From: a virus
Virus record (IMG/VR): IMGVR_UViG_3300034198_004094
Coordinates: 1-31,768 of that record
DNA: 31,768 nucleotides
Reading direction: 5' to 3' (one strand)
Shown here piece by piece: positions 22,927-31,538 of the stretch. Under the pieces are notes generated by a model, which was not told the origin of the DNA, did no database searches, and worked only from the letters and a program-made list of their open reading frames with translations. Positions within the stretch are counted from its first letter, which is position 1, and each line of letters begins with the position of its first letter. Position numbers and translations under genes: made by a program.

Positions 22927-24503
22927 TATTGTCCCCCGTAATTACGATCCCACGGCGCAGTAGAAGCGCTGCCAGTCCCACCACTACCTGAACTTGGCAT
23001 CGCCGCAAGGATTGCTTGGACACGAGCTTTAAAAATCGCATCTTTTTCAGCAGGAGTCCCGTTACGATACTTCATGTCTTGTTGGACATCCGCTGATGCT
23101 AACTTAACAGCGTCGTTGATGCGACCTTCTTCAAGCTGAGCCGCTTTTGCTGCGTCTCCAAGTACGGATGCCTGAAAATTCTTATTGGTGCTGTAGATAT
23201 TAGCGTTGTAATTAAGGTTCTGACCTGCCTTTGTGGTCTCGTTCTGCATCAGCGCTTGTCGCCAGCTGTCGGTGCGTGACATATCCTTATAGGTGAGATC
23301 AAGTTCTGTCTTACCAAAGTCGAGCATGAAAGCTACGCGTTGGCGTGCTTCGTTGTTCTCGATGCCTTCAATCTCCGCATACTGGCTGAGATATTTTTCA
23401 AAGCGAGCTTCGCGTTCTTCCTTAGCCTTTTTGCCACTCGCAGTGGCAACTTTTCCGCCTTCAGCAACAGCCTGAAAGAAGTTAGGTGAGTTAGAGCCAG
23501 CGATGGCCCAGCCAGCTTCAGCAAGTGCAGACCATTTATCGTAGTTCTTCTGCTTCTTCTGGCTTTCTTCCGACATGCCTTCTTCGACATGCGCCTTCAG
23601 CTTGTCCCGAGCCTCAGTCTTAGGCTTAGGCATAAACTTATCGTAGAACTCACCAGCACGTTCAAACGCAGGCATCATCTGATCTGCAAGACTACCGCCC
23701 GGTGCATCTGTAGGGGTACGTGGATTAGCCGCCTGTGAAGGGTTAAGAAGCCCTTGACTACCAGACTTAGCCAGACCCGGACCCGGTTCGACATGCACAT
23801 GGTCACCTTCGTTGATGACGTCATACTGCGAACCAAACTCACCCTTAAGTTTCTGATGGAACGCAGCCATGCTCATACCCTTAGGTGGCACAAAGTCACG
23901 GGCATTATCTGTTTTATGAAAGCTATTAGATACGCCACCCGCTGCGGTGTTTTCCGCATCGCTACGCTGACGGCTTGTGACTCCGAGACCGGGAACAGCC
24001 TTAGTAGCCACATCTTCAAAATACTTACCGTAACCACCACCAGCAAACGCAACGATACCCCCGCCAGCATAGCTGCCGTTGTTAGGCTCATCAAACATAG
24101 TGTCGGGCAGAGGGAGTGTAGTAAGACCACCAGCAGCCATACCCATCGGCGCCTCTTCCATAGGCATTTCAGGTGCACCCATTTCGGGCATAGGAGCCTG
24201 CGCAGCTTCCGGCGTAGCACCAAGACCAGCGGGCATACCCTGCTGTGGCATCGGGGAAGGCGCACCAATCCCACCCATAGGAGGGGGAGGGGCTTGAGGA
24301 TTTAAAAGTTTCTCGGCTACAGTCTGCGTAGGAGCCTGCGCACTTTGTCCCGCTTCGTCCATCTGCTGCTTCTTCAGGGCCGCTAGGGTAAGTTCCAAAG
24401 GAGACATACGCCCCTTAGCAGAAGCCTCCGCCATGGCAGGTAAGTCATTCCCGTAAGCAAGAAGTAGTTCCAGAGGGGGTCGAATCATGAACGGTTGAGA
24501 CAT
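22926..24503 (-). CDS. Ejection protein with M15-like peptidase motif
   Basis: The 525-residue protein begins at ATG 24503. It has a Pro/Met-rich disordered N-terminal part (70-125), a Gly-rich hydrophobic stretch (GGGIVAFAGGG, 147-157), and a segment GGVSNSFHKTDNARDFVPP (189-207) followed by EGDHVHVEPGPG (232-243). His196, Asp203 and His237 match the zinc ligands of M15/VanY-like D,D-peptidases, so it probably cuts cell-wall peptide during DNA entry. The remainder is helical with coiled-coil tendency (about 300-480) and ends in a Ser/Gly-rich tail. Gene order places it just before the giant polyvalent protein. The zinc motif is visible; its activity is inference. Confidence 0.88.
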   Translation of the reverse strand: MSQPFMIRPPLELLLAYGNDLPAMAEASAKGRMSPLELTLAALKKQQMDEAGQSAQAPTQTVAEKLLNPQAPPPPMGGIGAPSPMPQQGMPAGLGATPEAAQAPMPEMGAPEMPMEEAPMGMAAGGLTTLPLPDTMFDEPNNGSYAGGGIVAFAGGGYGKYFEDVATKAVPGLGVTSRQRSDAENTAAGGVSNSFHKTDNARDFVPPKGMSMAAFHQKLKGEFGSQYDVINEGDHVHVEPGPGLAKSGSQGLLNPSQAANPRTPTDAPGGSLADQMMPAFERAGEFYDKFMPKPKTEARDKLKAHVEEGMSEESQKKQKNYDKWSALAEAGWAIAGSNSPNFFQAVAEGGKVATASGKKAKEEREARFEKYLSQYAEIEGIENNEARQRVAFMLDFGKTELDLTYKDMSRTDSWRQALMQNETTKAGQNLNYNANIYSTNKNFQASVLGDAAKAAQLEEGRINDAVKLASADVQQDMKYRNGTPAEKDAIFKARVQAILAAMPSSGSGGTGSASTAPWDRNYGGQ

Positions 24504-24508
24504 CTTTA

Positions 24509-25627
24509 TTAACCCCCACTAAACATCTTGTACGTGCTATATGCGCCTAAGCCAGCACCTGCAAGCTGTTGTGCAAGGCCCGGTGATGGTGCACTTGTTG
24601 TTTGTGTAGTGCTCATATTCTGAGGCACACCACTCATGAGGCCCATGTACTGCTGAAGTTTAGTATATGGATCGTTAGATGCCTTCTGGAAGTCTGCATA
24701 GTCGAGGTCGCGCATCTGCTGACCATATGCCTGCTCCTGTGCAGCCGTTGACTGCTGCATCCCAAGACGCTGAGCATCTGCGTTCTGCTGTGTCTGGCCA
24801 ATGTTGGCAAGCGTCTGAGCCATCTGCCCCGCAGTTTGAGCACCCTGAAGCCCCTGCGTTGCACCAAACTGGCGAGACGCCTCTCCGGCTTTCTGCGCTT
24901 CGAAGTCGTACTGCTGGTTAGCCAAAGCCGCCTGAAGATTGTTCTTAGCCCCCAACTCCTGCACACCCAGTCTCGCACCGAGGTTAGCATTGTTGACGTT
25001 GTAGGCTGCGTTACGGTCACTCTCGAACTGCTTCTGTGCGTTCTCATATGCAGACTGCATACCTGTAGCTTGGATGTCACCCATCTGACGACCAAGGTCA
25101 CGCTCACGAGTAAGACCAGCGAGAAGCTGGCGGCTACCGCCATAAGTACCCTGACGCGCCGCACCTAAATTCTGCATCAACTGTGATTGCTGAGCATCTT
25201 CTTGGGCTTTGCGCTTCTGGACATCCAGTACGTTCTGGACGTAAGGCGACATATACTGCTGAGCTTGTTCGTTCCCAAACTGCTGCGCAGGGTCCATCTG
25301 GTACATGTTAAGGTTTTGGTTTTGGACCTGCTGCGCATTAAATTGCGTAGGGTCGTAGTTGCCAGCATTAAGCGCAGCAACCCCAGCTTGGTTTGCAAAG
25401 TTCGTAGCCTGACCAAACTGGCCCGGTGTTTTCATCCCAGCGACTTCTTTTTGTAGGTTCTGCTGCTGCTGGGTAAACCCTTCAAGACGATCACGGTCAT
25501 AGATAGGGGTTTGAGTAGTGAGCAGGGCGTTAGCCCGCTGCATAGCGTTGTTATAATACGGTTGCTGAGCCGCACCGATGTTCGATGTGGTGTTGACAAC
25601 ATTCTGTGTAGTAACTTTAGCGGCCAT
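24509..25627 (-). CDS. Gln/Ala-rich internal virion (ejection) protein
   Basis: The 372-residue protein is rich in Gln, Ala and Asn and mostly helical. It has a motif QYMSPYVQNVLDVQKRKAQ (about 122-140) and a GAARQGTYGGSRQLLAGL segment (155-172), a pattern seen in internal virion proteins of podovirus-like marine phages. The last part is Ser/Thr-rich, then Gly/Ala-rich (LAGAGLGAYSTYKMFSGG). An AGGATG site precedes the ATG at 25627. No enzyme motif is visible. It likely forms part of the DNA-ejection tube together with its neighbours; that role is inferred from composition and gene order. Confidence 0.85.
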   Translation of the reverse strand: MAAKVTTQNVVNTTSNIGAAQQPYYNNAMQRANALLTTQTPIYDRDRLEGFTQQQQNLQKEVAGMKTPGQFGQATNFANQAGVAALNAGNYDPTQFNAQQVQNQNLNMYQMDPAQQFGNEQAQQYMSPYVQNVLDVQKRKAQEDAQQSQLMQNLGAARQGTYGGSRQLLAGLTRERDLGRQMGDIQATGMQSAYENAQKQFESDRNAAYNVNNANLGARLGVQELGAKNNLQAALANQQYDFEAQKAGEASRQFGATQGLQGAQTAGQMAQTLANIGQTQQNADAQRLGMQQSTAAQEQAYGQQMRDLDYADFQKASNDPYTKLQQYMGLMSGVPQNMSTTQTTSAPSPGLAQQLAGAGLGAYSTYKMFSGG

Positions 25628-25633
25628 TATAAA

Positions 25634-27208
25634 TCATCCTAACCCACGGGCTAACTTGGTGTCGTGACCACGCCCTGCCTTCTTCCGTGCCTTATGCGCC
25701 TTATCCATAAGAGCGTATAGCTTATCTGCACCCCGCTGGGGGCTACCTTTACCAATGCGGCGGACCACATTCGCGGGCATAATTACTTCGTCCCGAGCAA
25801 CACGGGCTGGCTGGCTGCGACCGATGCGGGCAGGTACACTATCACTTACGCCATCACCCGGACCTTGCACTGGCTGACCACCCATGCGGCGAAGGGCATC
25901 CATGCCAGCATTACTACTGCCGTTACCAATCTCAGATACCGTGCGGGCGTCGAGCACAAAGGCTCCATCGGACAACTGGACCTCGCCACCATGGGCGTAA
26001 CCTTCTTCCTCTGGGTCAACCCCGCCCATATATGTGACAGGCGCAAAGTCGTACATGTTATTGTTGGGCGTTTTATTTTTGGACGAAAGGCTGAAGAAGC
26101 CCCTCTTCTTTTCCGGTGCCCTAAGCACTGGCTGCATAATCTGCGTACCTTTGGCGGTGTGCGAACCGGGCTGCACGACCTGACCCATAGTGTTATAGAT
26201 TTCAGGCATATCCACCTCGAAGAACCGGCGCTGCTTCGACGAGAGCGGACCCTCTGGGTCCATGATTTGCTTACGGTCTTGTGCAAAGTACGGTCCTTGG
26301 AATGAGTTATCAATCCGGCCATCTGGACCTGCTACTCCGCCACCCGATGGGGTCATCGCGCCACTAACACCCTGCATAAGACCCATACCAGCAAGTTTAG
26401 GCGCGGCGTTAACAATAAAGCCCGGGGTACCAGAAGGTAGACCTGCCTTGGCAGCGTTACCGAAGTTCTGCATGAGACCCGGAAGACCAGTTTTAGCCGC
26501 TGTAAGAGTAGCAGGTGCAACCGCACCAGCAAGGCCGGAACCTGAACCTGCTAGGGTCATGGCATTAGCACCTGCATTCCCTAGGGTCATAGCTGTAGGC
26601 GCGGCAGCGTTAGCAAGTGTTCCGCCTGCTACGTTCATCACATTACCTGCACCACTTAGACCGGCAGTGGCAGCAGAAGGAAGTGTAGTCGCGCCAGCAG
26701 TAGTCGCCGCGTTAGTCGCCGCGTTAGTAGCTGCATTGGCAACCGTACCTGTAGCATTGGCAAATAGACCGCCAGCAAGTGAAGCACCACCATATGCTTG
26801 GAGACCGGCCATCAGACCTTTCTTAAGGCTACCTGTTTTAGCAACGGAGCCAGCAGCGACGAGACCCGCAGCCGCAAGCGGGCCGATGCCGGGAATAAAG
26901 TTAAGGCCAATCCCTAACAGCGTAGGTAGTAGTTTCTTAAGGAACCCAGCTTCAGGTAGACCTGTATGCGGGTTAATTGTGAGCGACCCACCATGCGCCA
27001 TAGCCAGACCCTGAAGGCTGTTAACCTCGTTTGGCGTCATGTGAACAAGCATAGAGTCTTCACCGCGACCTTGCGACTGAAGCTGCTGCGCCATAGGGTT
27101 TTGAGCTACGTCAAGCCCACCATGCATAGGGATGCCACCGGTGTTACGGGGTATAGGAGTCCCTAGATGTGGGAGACCACCCATAGGTGAGGCTGCGCTG
27201 TAGTCCAT
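25634..27208 (-). CDS. Gly/Ala-rich structural or ejection protein, 524 aa
   Basis: I choose the ATG at 27208 with AGGAAA upstream; a TTG one codon earlier would also be in frame. The first 60 residues are Pro/Gly/Met-rich. Residues about 88-135 hold a hydrophobic membrane-like stretch (KKLLPTLLGIGLNFIPGIG), then a long Ala/Gly/Thr-rich low-complexity run (ATNAATNAATTAGATT, about 155-170). The C-terminal 110 residues are more ordered, with DEVIMPANVVRRIGKG and GADKLYALMDKAHKARK. That ending recurs in virion proteins of uncultured aquatic phages, as I recall it. It may insert into or cross the host envelope with the other ejection proteins. Confidence 0.85.
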   Translation of the reverse strand: MDYSAASPMGGLPHLGTPIPRNTGGIPMHGGLDVAQNPMAQQLQSQGRGEDSMLVHMTPNEVNSLQGLAMAHGGSLTINPHTGLPEAGFLKKLLPTLLGIGLNFIPGIGPLAAAGLVAAGSVAKTGSLKKGLMAGLQAYGGASLAGGLFANATGTVANAATNAATNAATTAGATTLPSAATAGLSGAGNVMNVAGGTLANAAAPTAMTLGNAGANAMTLAGSGSGLAGAVAPATLTAAKTGLPGLMQNFGNAAKAGLPSGTPGFIVNAAPKLAGMGLMQGVSGAMTPSGGGVAGPDGRIDNSFQGPYFAQDRKQIMDPEGPLSSKQRRFFEVDMPEIYNTMGQVVQPGSHTAKGTQIMQPVLRAPEKKRGFFSLSSKNKTPNNNMYDFAPVTYMGGVDPEEEGYAHGGEVQLSDGAFVLDARTVSEIGNGSSNAGMDALRRMGGQPVQGPGDGVSDSVPARIGRSQPARVARDEVIMPANVVRRIGKGSPQRGADKLYALMDKAHKARKKAGRGHDTKLARGLG

Positions 27209-27217
27209 CAATATTTC

Positions 27218-27520
27218 CTAGGTCGAAGTCACAGTCTGCCAAGCAGACCCGTTGTATACACAAAGTTTGCCCAGAGTGGTATCAAAAACAACCCAACCCG
27301 CTGCCGGTGTCAAGGCATTTTTCTCTGCTGTGGTTACGTTCTTTGTGGCTAATATACCATTAAAAGTATCAGCCGTATACTTCTCAGCGTTGTTTGGCGT
27401 TCGTGAGTCAAGCTGCGAGAAGTAGTTTTCTAGCACGCGCAGCACCTGCCGCATGTATTGCGCATCCCACTTTGGTGGTGAGTTGGGCAGTGGCGGAAAT
27501 TTGAATTTGTCCATTGCCAT
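27218..27520 (-). CDS. Small tail-associated protein, 100 aa
   Basis: The ATG at 27520 overlaps the stop of the tail-hub gene (TAATG); a second ATG two codons in is possible. The N-terminal half is helical (MRQVLRVLENYFSQLDSRT). The C-terminus reads GWVVFDTTLGKLCVYNGSAW, a common ending of phage tail or fibre-associated proteins in which a short beta-hairpin displays a Trp. The longer in-frame start at 27571 lies inside the upstream gene and is rejected. It probably sits on the tail, between hub and fibres, but this is inferred from gene order. Confidence 0.85.
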   Translation of the reverse strand: MAMDKFKFPPLPNSPPKWDAQYMRQVLRVLENYFSQLDSRTPNNAEKYTADTFNGILATKNVTTAEKNALTPAAGWVVFDTTLGKLCVYNGSAWQTVTST

Positions 27521-29430
27521 TAGCGGGAACCATCCTGACGAGCATCGAGACGCGGCGCACCCAGTTGCCACTGAACCCCAAGGTTTGTTGACCGAATTTT
27601 AAATGCCATCTGACGCGCACGGGCACGCATGAAGACCTGATCGGTATACTGGTTAGCCGTAGTCTGGATCACACGTTGACTATCCGCAGCGTCGGACTGA
27701 GACGAACCACCGGGAAAATTCTTCGGGATTATGGTCAACGTAGCTTCAGGAGATGAGGCAGTAGAAGTATTAAAAGTAACGTCAGGGATAATTCGGCGGA
27801 TCAGCATGAAGTTATCACCATCACCAAGGTCAAAGGGCGACGACTGGATGTAGCTATCCATTGCAATAGCGTCGTCGTTCACCCCATCTTCATGGGAATA
27901 TACATAGCCCGAACCGGCAACGCCATTAACAACCGGAGTATTTGCAGCCTGCGGGAAATGGCGCAACGGAGTGTCAAGCCATGCCGTACGGTCAATGCTG
28001 CCATAGTACCAGATTTGCTCTAGGTGGTTGTAAATGACGTAGGCGTTGTTGTAGTCGCTGTCAGCCGTAGGGTAAAACCACCAGACTTCGTTCCATTGCT
28101 CATTGGTTCCGCAGACAATCTGGTCGGATTGATCGAAGTTAATGTTTGCAAATACATGGTTACGCAGTGTGCAAGGTAGCGTCTCAACGCGGCCAGTATA
28201 GGCATAGAACTTGTCCTGCCCCATCCAGTAAACGACGTTGGAAGCAGATACCATGCAGCGCGGTGAAGCGACGGAGATATTGTCTGCGTATTCCTGAAGC
28301 CCGAATACATCCGCAGTGCCGAGATACTGAAGTGTGTATAGATGTGTATCAGTCCAGATTAGGATTTCTTGGCGTGTTGGTAAGCCACGGATGATGCGCG
28401 ACCCACGGGAAACGCGAAGGTCACCTGCTGAAGAAGTAGATGATGGGGTCCAGTCACCGGGGCTATCCTGAGACGCCCAACGGATAAGCAGTGGGTCAAA
28501 GTCCGTAGTGCTTGTAGACCCATAAGGTACAGCCCCCAGAGCGATTAGGTGTTTGTCCTGTTGTGATACCAGCAACTGCATAATCTTCGACGGTACAGCG
28601 TTGGGGTCCTTGCTTTCGGCTGTCGCATAAGCTTGTAGGGTTATAGCATGTGCAGCCAAGGATGGTGCAGGATCAGTAGAAGCTTGGCGATACCACCAGT
28701 AGCCCGGACCGTTGCGGATATTCATCACAAGGTCGTTGTCGAAGTTGTCGAACCACCAGTCGCGCTGCGGTAGGTTAATAGGCGCACCAGTAGTACCAGT
28801 ACCCCAAGCATCACGCCCCCATGTGCCGACACCCCAACCGTAGCCAGCGGTTGCAATAGCGTAACCGGGTTCAATTTCAGCCTGCACAGTATAGCCTGCG
28901 CCACTTACGGAGGCATTAGATGTTGCTGCCGTAGTTGTAGCGAACGTAAAGCTGTTGGCTCCCGTCTTGGTTATCGTGCGGTCACCATTAAGTTCACTGA
29001 TGGGTATACCGCCAAGTGCTGAGGCAAAACCAGCAATAAGAACAGTTTCACCGGTATCGAGCCATGAAGGCAGGGTAGTCGTTGTGGTTACCGTGACGAG
29101 CTTCTGGGTATTAATTACCGCAAATGTGTTCGATCCAGCCAGCGCCGCGTCAAAAGGGGTGATGTCGTAGTACACGCCACCTGCTTCTATATAGACGCGC
29201 TCGTTCGTACCGAGGGCAAGGAAGTCATCTGAGTAGGATGTAATCCAGTTCCACATTTGGCGACACACACCGACAAACGCAGTGGGGGAGGACTTTACCC
29301 AGCCGCCAATCTTCTCCGGATAACCTGAGCGAAACCTGATTTTGTCGCACTCATACCAGCCGCCCTCGTTGGAGTAATCGGTCTGGTCGCGGTTCACACC
29401 GGGTTTAAACTGGAGCTTGATGAATGGCAT
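27520..29430 (-). CDS. Tail hub / DNA-stabilization-like protein, 636 aa
   Basis: The ATG at 29430 follows AAGGAG at 6 bases. The N-terminus reads FKPGVNRDQTDYSNEGGWY, then CDKIRFRSGYPEKIGGW, as in podovirus tail accessory or stabilization proteins (functionally like P22 gp10). The body is beta-rich with many Trp and Tyr, fitting a propeller-like hub. Central parts include a repeat-like region LVTVTTTTTLPSWLDTGE (about 110-127), and the C-terminus ends RSTNLGVQWQLGAPRLDAR. It would close the head-tail channel and hold fibres. The relation to gp10 is by type and position rather than by direct identity. Confidence 0.83.
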   Translation of the reverse strand: MPFIKLQFKPGVNRDQTDYSNEGGWYECDKIRFRSGYPEKIGGWVKSSPTAFVGVCRQMWNWITSYSDDFLALGTNERVYIEAGGVYYDITPFDAALAGSNTFAVINTQKLVTVTTTTTLPSWLDTGETVLIAGFASALGGIPISELNGDRTITKTGANSFTFATTTAATSNASVSGAGYTVQAEIEPGYAIATAGYGWGVGTWGRDAWGTGTTGAPINLPQRDWWFDNFDNDLVMNIRNGPGYWWYRQASTDPAPSLAAHAITLQAYATAESKDPNAVPSKIMQLLVSQQDKHLIALGAVPYGSTSTTDFDPLLIRWASQDSPGDWTPSSTSSAGDLRVSRGSRIIRGLPTRQEILIWTDTHLYTLQYLGTADVFGLQEYADNISVASPRCMVSASNVVYWMGQDKFYAYTGRVETLPCTLRNHVFANINFDQSDQIVCGTNEQWNEVWWFYPTADSDYNNAYVIYNHLEQIWYYGSIDRTAWLDTPLRHFPQAANTPVVNGVAGSGYVYSHEDGVNDDAIAMDSYIQSSPFDLGDGDNFMLIRRIIPDVTFNTSTASSPEATLTIIPKNFPGGSSQSDAADSQRVIQTTANQYTDQVFMRARARQMAFKIRSTNLGVQWQLGAPRLDARQDGSR

Positions 29431-29440
29431 CTATTACTCC

Positions 29441-30067
29441 TTAGAATGTCGGGTCTGCATAAACTGCAAAGGGTCTGCTAATTTCGACCAAGGTCGATGT
29501 ATTCCGGATGTATAACGTGCCTTCGATATAAGACAGGTCCGATGTGCTGCTAACTACATCAATCGCACGGTTGGATGACAGAGCATACCAACTAGTAAAC
29601 CCAGTAGCTGATACGTTTACACCGGCAAATTTTACATAGCCACCACTAGCTGCCCCTACTAGAGTAACATTGAGTCGTGTTTCATATCCATTACCCGGTG
29701 TTCCGCCAGTCGGGGTACCCCAAGCCGTAGGGCCAAGGGAGGTATCGAGACCAAATTGCGCACCAAACTTTGTACAAGTAGCTGCTGTGTTAACAGTGTA
29801 AGTTGCTTGATAAACAACCCCACTTCCACCTCGGTCGCTTAGGTCGATATTCTGTGCGTTATTAAAGACCGCTGTGAACGCCGTTGTACCGTAGAAGTTC
29901 CGGATGCTTATCTCACCAGACGATGGCACAGCACCATAAGTGCCCGTCGTCCCTGCGGGAACGTAGGCTCCGCCAGCGTAATACTCGCTCAAAGATATAG
30001 GGTTGCTGCCACCAAACTCAGTCTGGATGGTTGACAGACTTATAGCCCCACTTGACGGTATAGCCAT
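29441..30067 (-). CDS. Tail-fibre-like structural protein, 208 aa
   Basis: The start is ATG 30067, overlapping the upstream stop (TAATG). The first 60 residues hold two copies of a motif: IPSSGAISLSTIQTEFGG and later VPSSGEISIRNFYG. This internal duplication is typical of short phage fibre or structural proteins in which each copy forms a small beta unit. The remainder is Thr/Gly/Asn-rich and beta-type, ending AVYADPTF. No catalytic motif is visible. It is likely an exposed virion component next to the fibre gene; receptor contact is possible but not shown. Confidence 0.83.
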   Translation of the reverse strand: MAIPSSGAISLSTIQTEFGGSNPISLSEYYAGGAYVPAGTTGTYGAVPSSGEISIRNFYGTTAFTAVFNNAQNIDLSDRGGSGVVYQATYTVNTAATCTKFGAQFGLDTSLGPTAWGTPTGGTPGNGYETRLNVTLVGAASGGYVKFAGVNVSATGFTSWYALSSNRAIDVVSSTSDLSYIEGTLYIRNTSTLVEISRPFAVYADPTF

Positions 30068-30807
30068 TAGACGCTCCCGTAGCCTGTGACGTTGTTAATC
30101 GCTGTAAATGCACCTGCACTGCTTAGCTTGGCAATGTTGGTACCGTTATATTTGAAAAGCAAGTCCGTGCCGCTCTGCGTCATCGTGAAGTTTGCAGACA
30201 CAAAGTTAGTAGCGTTTGTAGCCGTAGTCGCGTTCGTAGCGTTAGTTGCGTTTGCGGCTGTGCCGCTGATACCAATAGCCCAAGTTCCTGTTGCACCCGT
30301 ACCATCGTTAGCTGGGACACCAAGAGCAGTACGCGCAGCGGCGGCGGTATTACCGCCAGTACCGCCAGAAGTAATCGGGAGAAACGTGCCGAGTGTCAGC
30401 GATGTAAGGTGAGTAGTCGCATCAACGACGTTAACGCCAGTGTTGTAAACCCATACGGTCTTACCTGTAGGGACGGCGATACCTGTACCCGTGGCATTCT
30501 TTACCGTGATCGTGCCGTCAGTGGCGTTGTTGATGATATATGCTTTTTCGATAGCAGGGACGACAAGGTTAAAGCCCGCAGTAGCAGTGCCAGTGAGGTT
30601 CAAGCGCATGTTACGCGCAGTCTGCGTAGCGTTGGTATCCGTCAGTGTGAGCGTGACGTTGGCGCTAGAAAAGGCAACATCAGCCGATCCAGCAATAGCT
30701 TCTTCAAGAGCAGTGCCGAGGTTGACGTTCGTGACGTTACCCCATGTGGTGGCGTTCTCGCCAGTGGTCATCAACTGGATTTTAAGGTTGCTGTACGTAC
30801 TTGCCAT
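30067..30807 (-). CDS. Tail fibre protein, 246 aa
   Basis: The ATG at 30807 follows AAGGAAC. The N-terminal part reads YSNLKIQLMTTGENATTWG, then a Thr/Asn-rich beta region. The motif FLPITSGGTGGNTAAAARTALG (about 143-164, of which SGGTGGNTAAAARTALG is the core) is a standard tail-fibre repeat signature. It is followed by a run GTAANATNATNATTATNAT (about 182-200), which is Ala/Asn/Thr repeat sequence. The C-terminus ends NVTGYGSV. These are classic features of phage fibre shafts. The protein probably mediates host contact; receptor specificity cannot be told. It is co-transcribed with the repeat protein upstream. Confidence 0.87.
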   Translation of the reverse strand: MASTYSNLKIQLMTTGENATTWGNVTNVNLGTALEEAIAGSADVAFSSANVTLTLTDTNATQTARNMRLNLTGTATAGFNLVVPAIEKAYIINNATDGTITVKNATGTGIAVPTGKTVWVYNTGVNVVDATTHLTSLTLGTFLPITSGGTGGNTAAAARTALGVPANDGTGATGTWAIGISGTAANATNATNATTATNATNFVSANFTMTQSGTDLLFKYNGTNIAKLSSAGAFTAINNVTGYGSV

Positions 30808-30816
30808 CTTCGTTCC

Positions 30817-31515
30817 TTATATTGGGATTTGCACCCAAGTCACTGTGTTCCCATCGTTAACTTGTACCCATGTTCCCGTCTGGCTATCATTGACAGGTAC
30901 CCAGTTAGGTGTTTGGTTATCATTAATTTGACCCCAAATAAGCACGGACCCAATACTACCAACAGCCGAAACCCCAATGGGGAATACCTTTGCTCCACCC
31001 CTTACGCTAGTAGTGCCAATAAATCCAGAGGCAGATACACCAGTAACGTAGTAGCCAGATTGAGTTTGTACGGTACCGAGAGAGCCAGTGGCAGAAACAC
31101 CCGTGAGAGTAGTATTTGCTTTACCTGCTACATTAACTGTACCAACAGACCCAGAAGCTGAGACGCCAGTAAGGGCAAAACTTGTGCTAAGGGCAACTGT
31201 TACTGTACCAAGAGAGCCAGTAGCGGAAACACCTGTGAGGGCTACATTAGCAAGACCAGCTACAATAACTGTACCAAGGGAGCCGGTAGCTGAAACACCC
31301 GTTAGGGTTACATTAATAGGCGCAGTTACATTTGCTGTGCCGATAGAGCCAGTAGCGGAAACACCTGTGAGGGCTACATTAGCAAGACCAGCTACATTTG
31401 CTGTACCAAGGGACCCAGTGGCTGAAACGCTAGTTACACTTACGCTGACGTTAGGGCTAGCGCTAACCCCAGTAGCAGCAAATGGTGCAGCCGCGAAGGA
31501 GGTAAAACCAAACAT
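30817..31515 (-). CDS. Repeat-rich fibre or adhesin-like protein, 232 aa
   Basis: The ATG at 31515 follows AAGGAGG at about 7 bases. From about residue 15 to 170 the protein is built of 22-residue units of the form LTGVSATGSLGTVxVAGLAN, which alternate small and beta-branched residues and would suit a beta-solenoid or a trimeric fibre shaft. The C-terminal 35 residues carry a second short repeat, WVPVNDSQTGT then WVQVNDGNTVT, with three Trp-Val pairs. No signal peptide is seen. It is probably a fibre or a decoration protein placed at the virion surface. The number of 22-residue units may vary between strains. Confidence 0.85.
   Translation of the reverse strand: MFGFTSFAAAPFAATGVSASPNVSVSVTSVSATGSLGTANVAGLANVALTGVSATGSIGTANVTAPINVTLTGVSATGSLGTVIVAGLANVALTGVSATGSLGTVTVALSTSFALTGVSASGSVGTVNVAGKANTTLTGVSATGSLGTVQTQSGYYVTGVSASGFIGTTSVRGGAKVFPIGVSAVGSIGSVLIWGQINDNQTPNWVPVNDSQTGTWVQVNDGNTVTWVQIPI
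31073..31468 (-). repeat. Six 66-bp tandem coding repeats
   Basis: The block GTACCA or GTGCCG followed by AGxGAGCCAGTxGC (plus strand) recurs at 31073, 31139, 31205, 31271, 31337 and 31403, always 66 bases apart. Each unit codes for 22 residues. Degenerate units continue on both sides (for example at 31013). Copies near 31205-31403 are the most alike, so recent duplication or exchange between units is likely. Confidence 0.85.
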
Positions 31516-31538
31516 GTATAGCCCTCCTTCTACTTAAG

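Noticed and set aside
22334-22963. Long plus-strand open frame (209 codons) opposite the giant gene
   Set aside because: It is antisense to the clear Ala/Gly-rich start of the giant protein, is itself low-complexity Ala/Pro/Ser, and has no ribosome site that fits. It is a shadow of codon bias.
26262-27014. Plus-strand open frame (250 codons) opposite the Gly/Ala-rich ejection gene
   Set aside because: Its Pro/Ala/Val composition is what the reverse strand of Gly/Ala-rich codons gives, and no start signal is seen.
30409-31161. Plus-strand frame of 250 codons across two minus-strand genes
   Set aside because: It crosses the junction of two real genes with good ribosome sites and reads as a mixture without domains.
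31073-31468. Tandem 66-bp repeats as a CRISPR array
   Set aside because: There are no unique spacers between copies, the units are in frame within a gene, and no cas genes besides a stand-alone Cas4-like nuclease are present.
31088-31537. Plus-strand repeat-rich frame (149 codons) opposite the fibre-like gene
   Set aside because: The 66-bp repeats are in frame on both strands, so the open frame is a by-product. The minus-strand gene has AAGGAGG and neighbours on the same strand.
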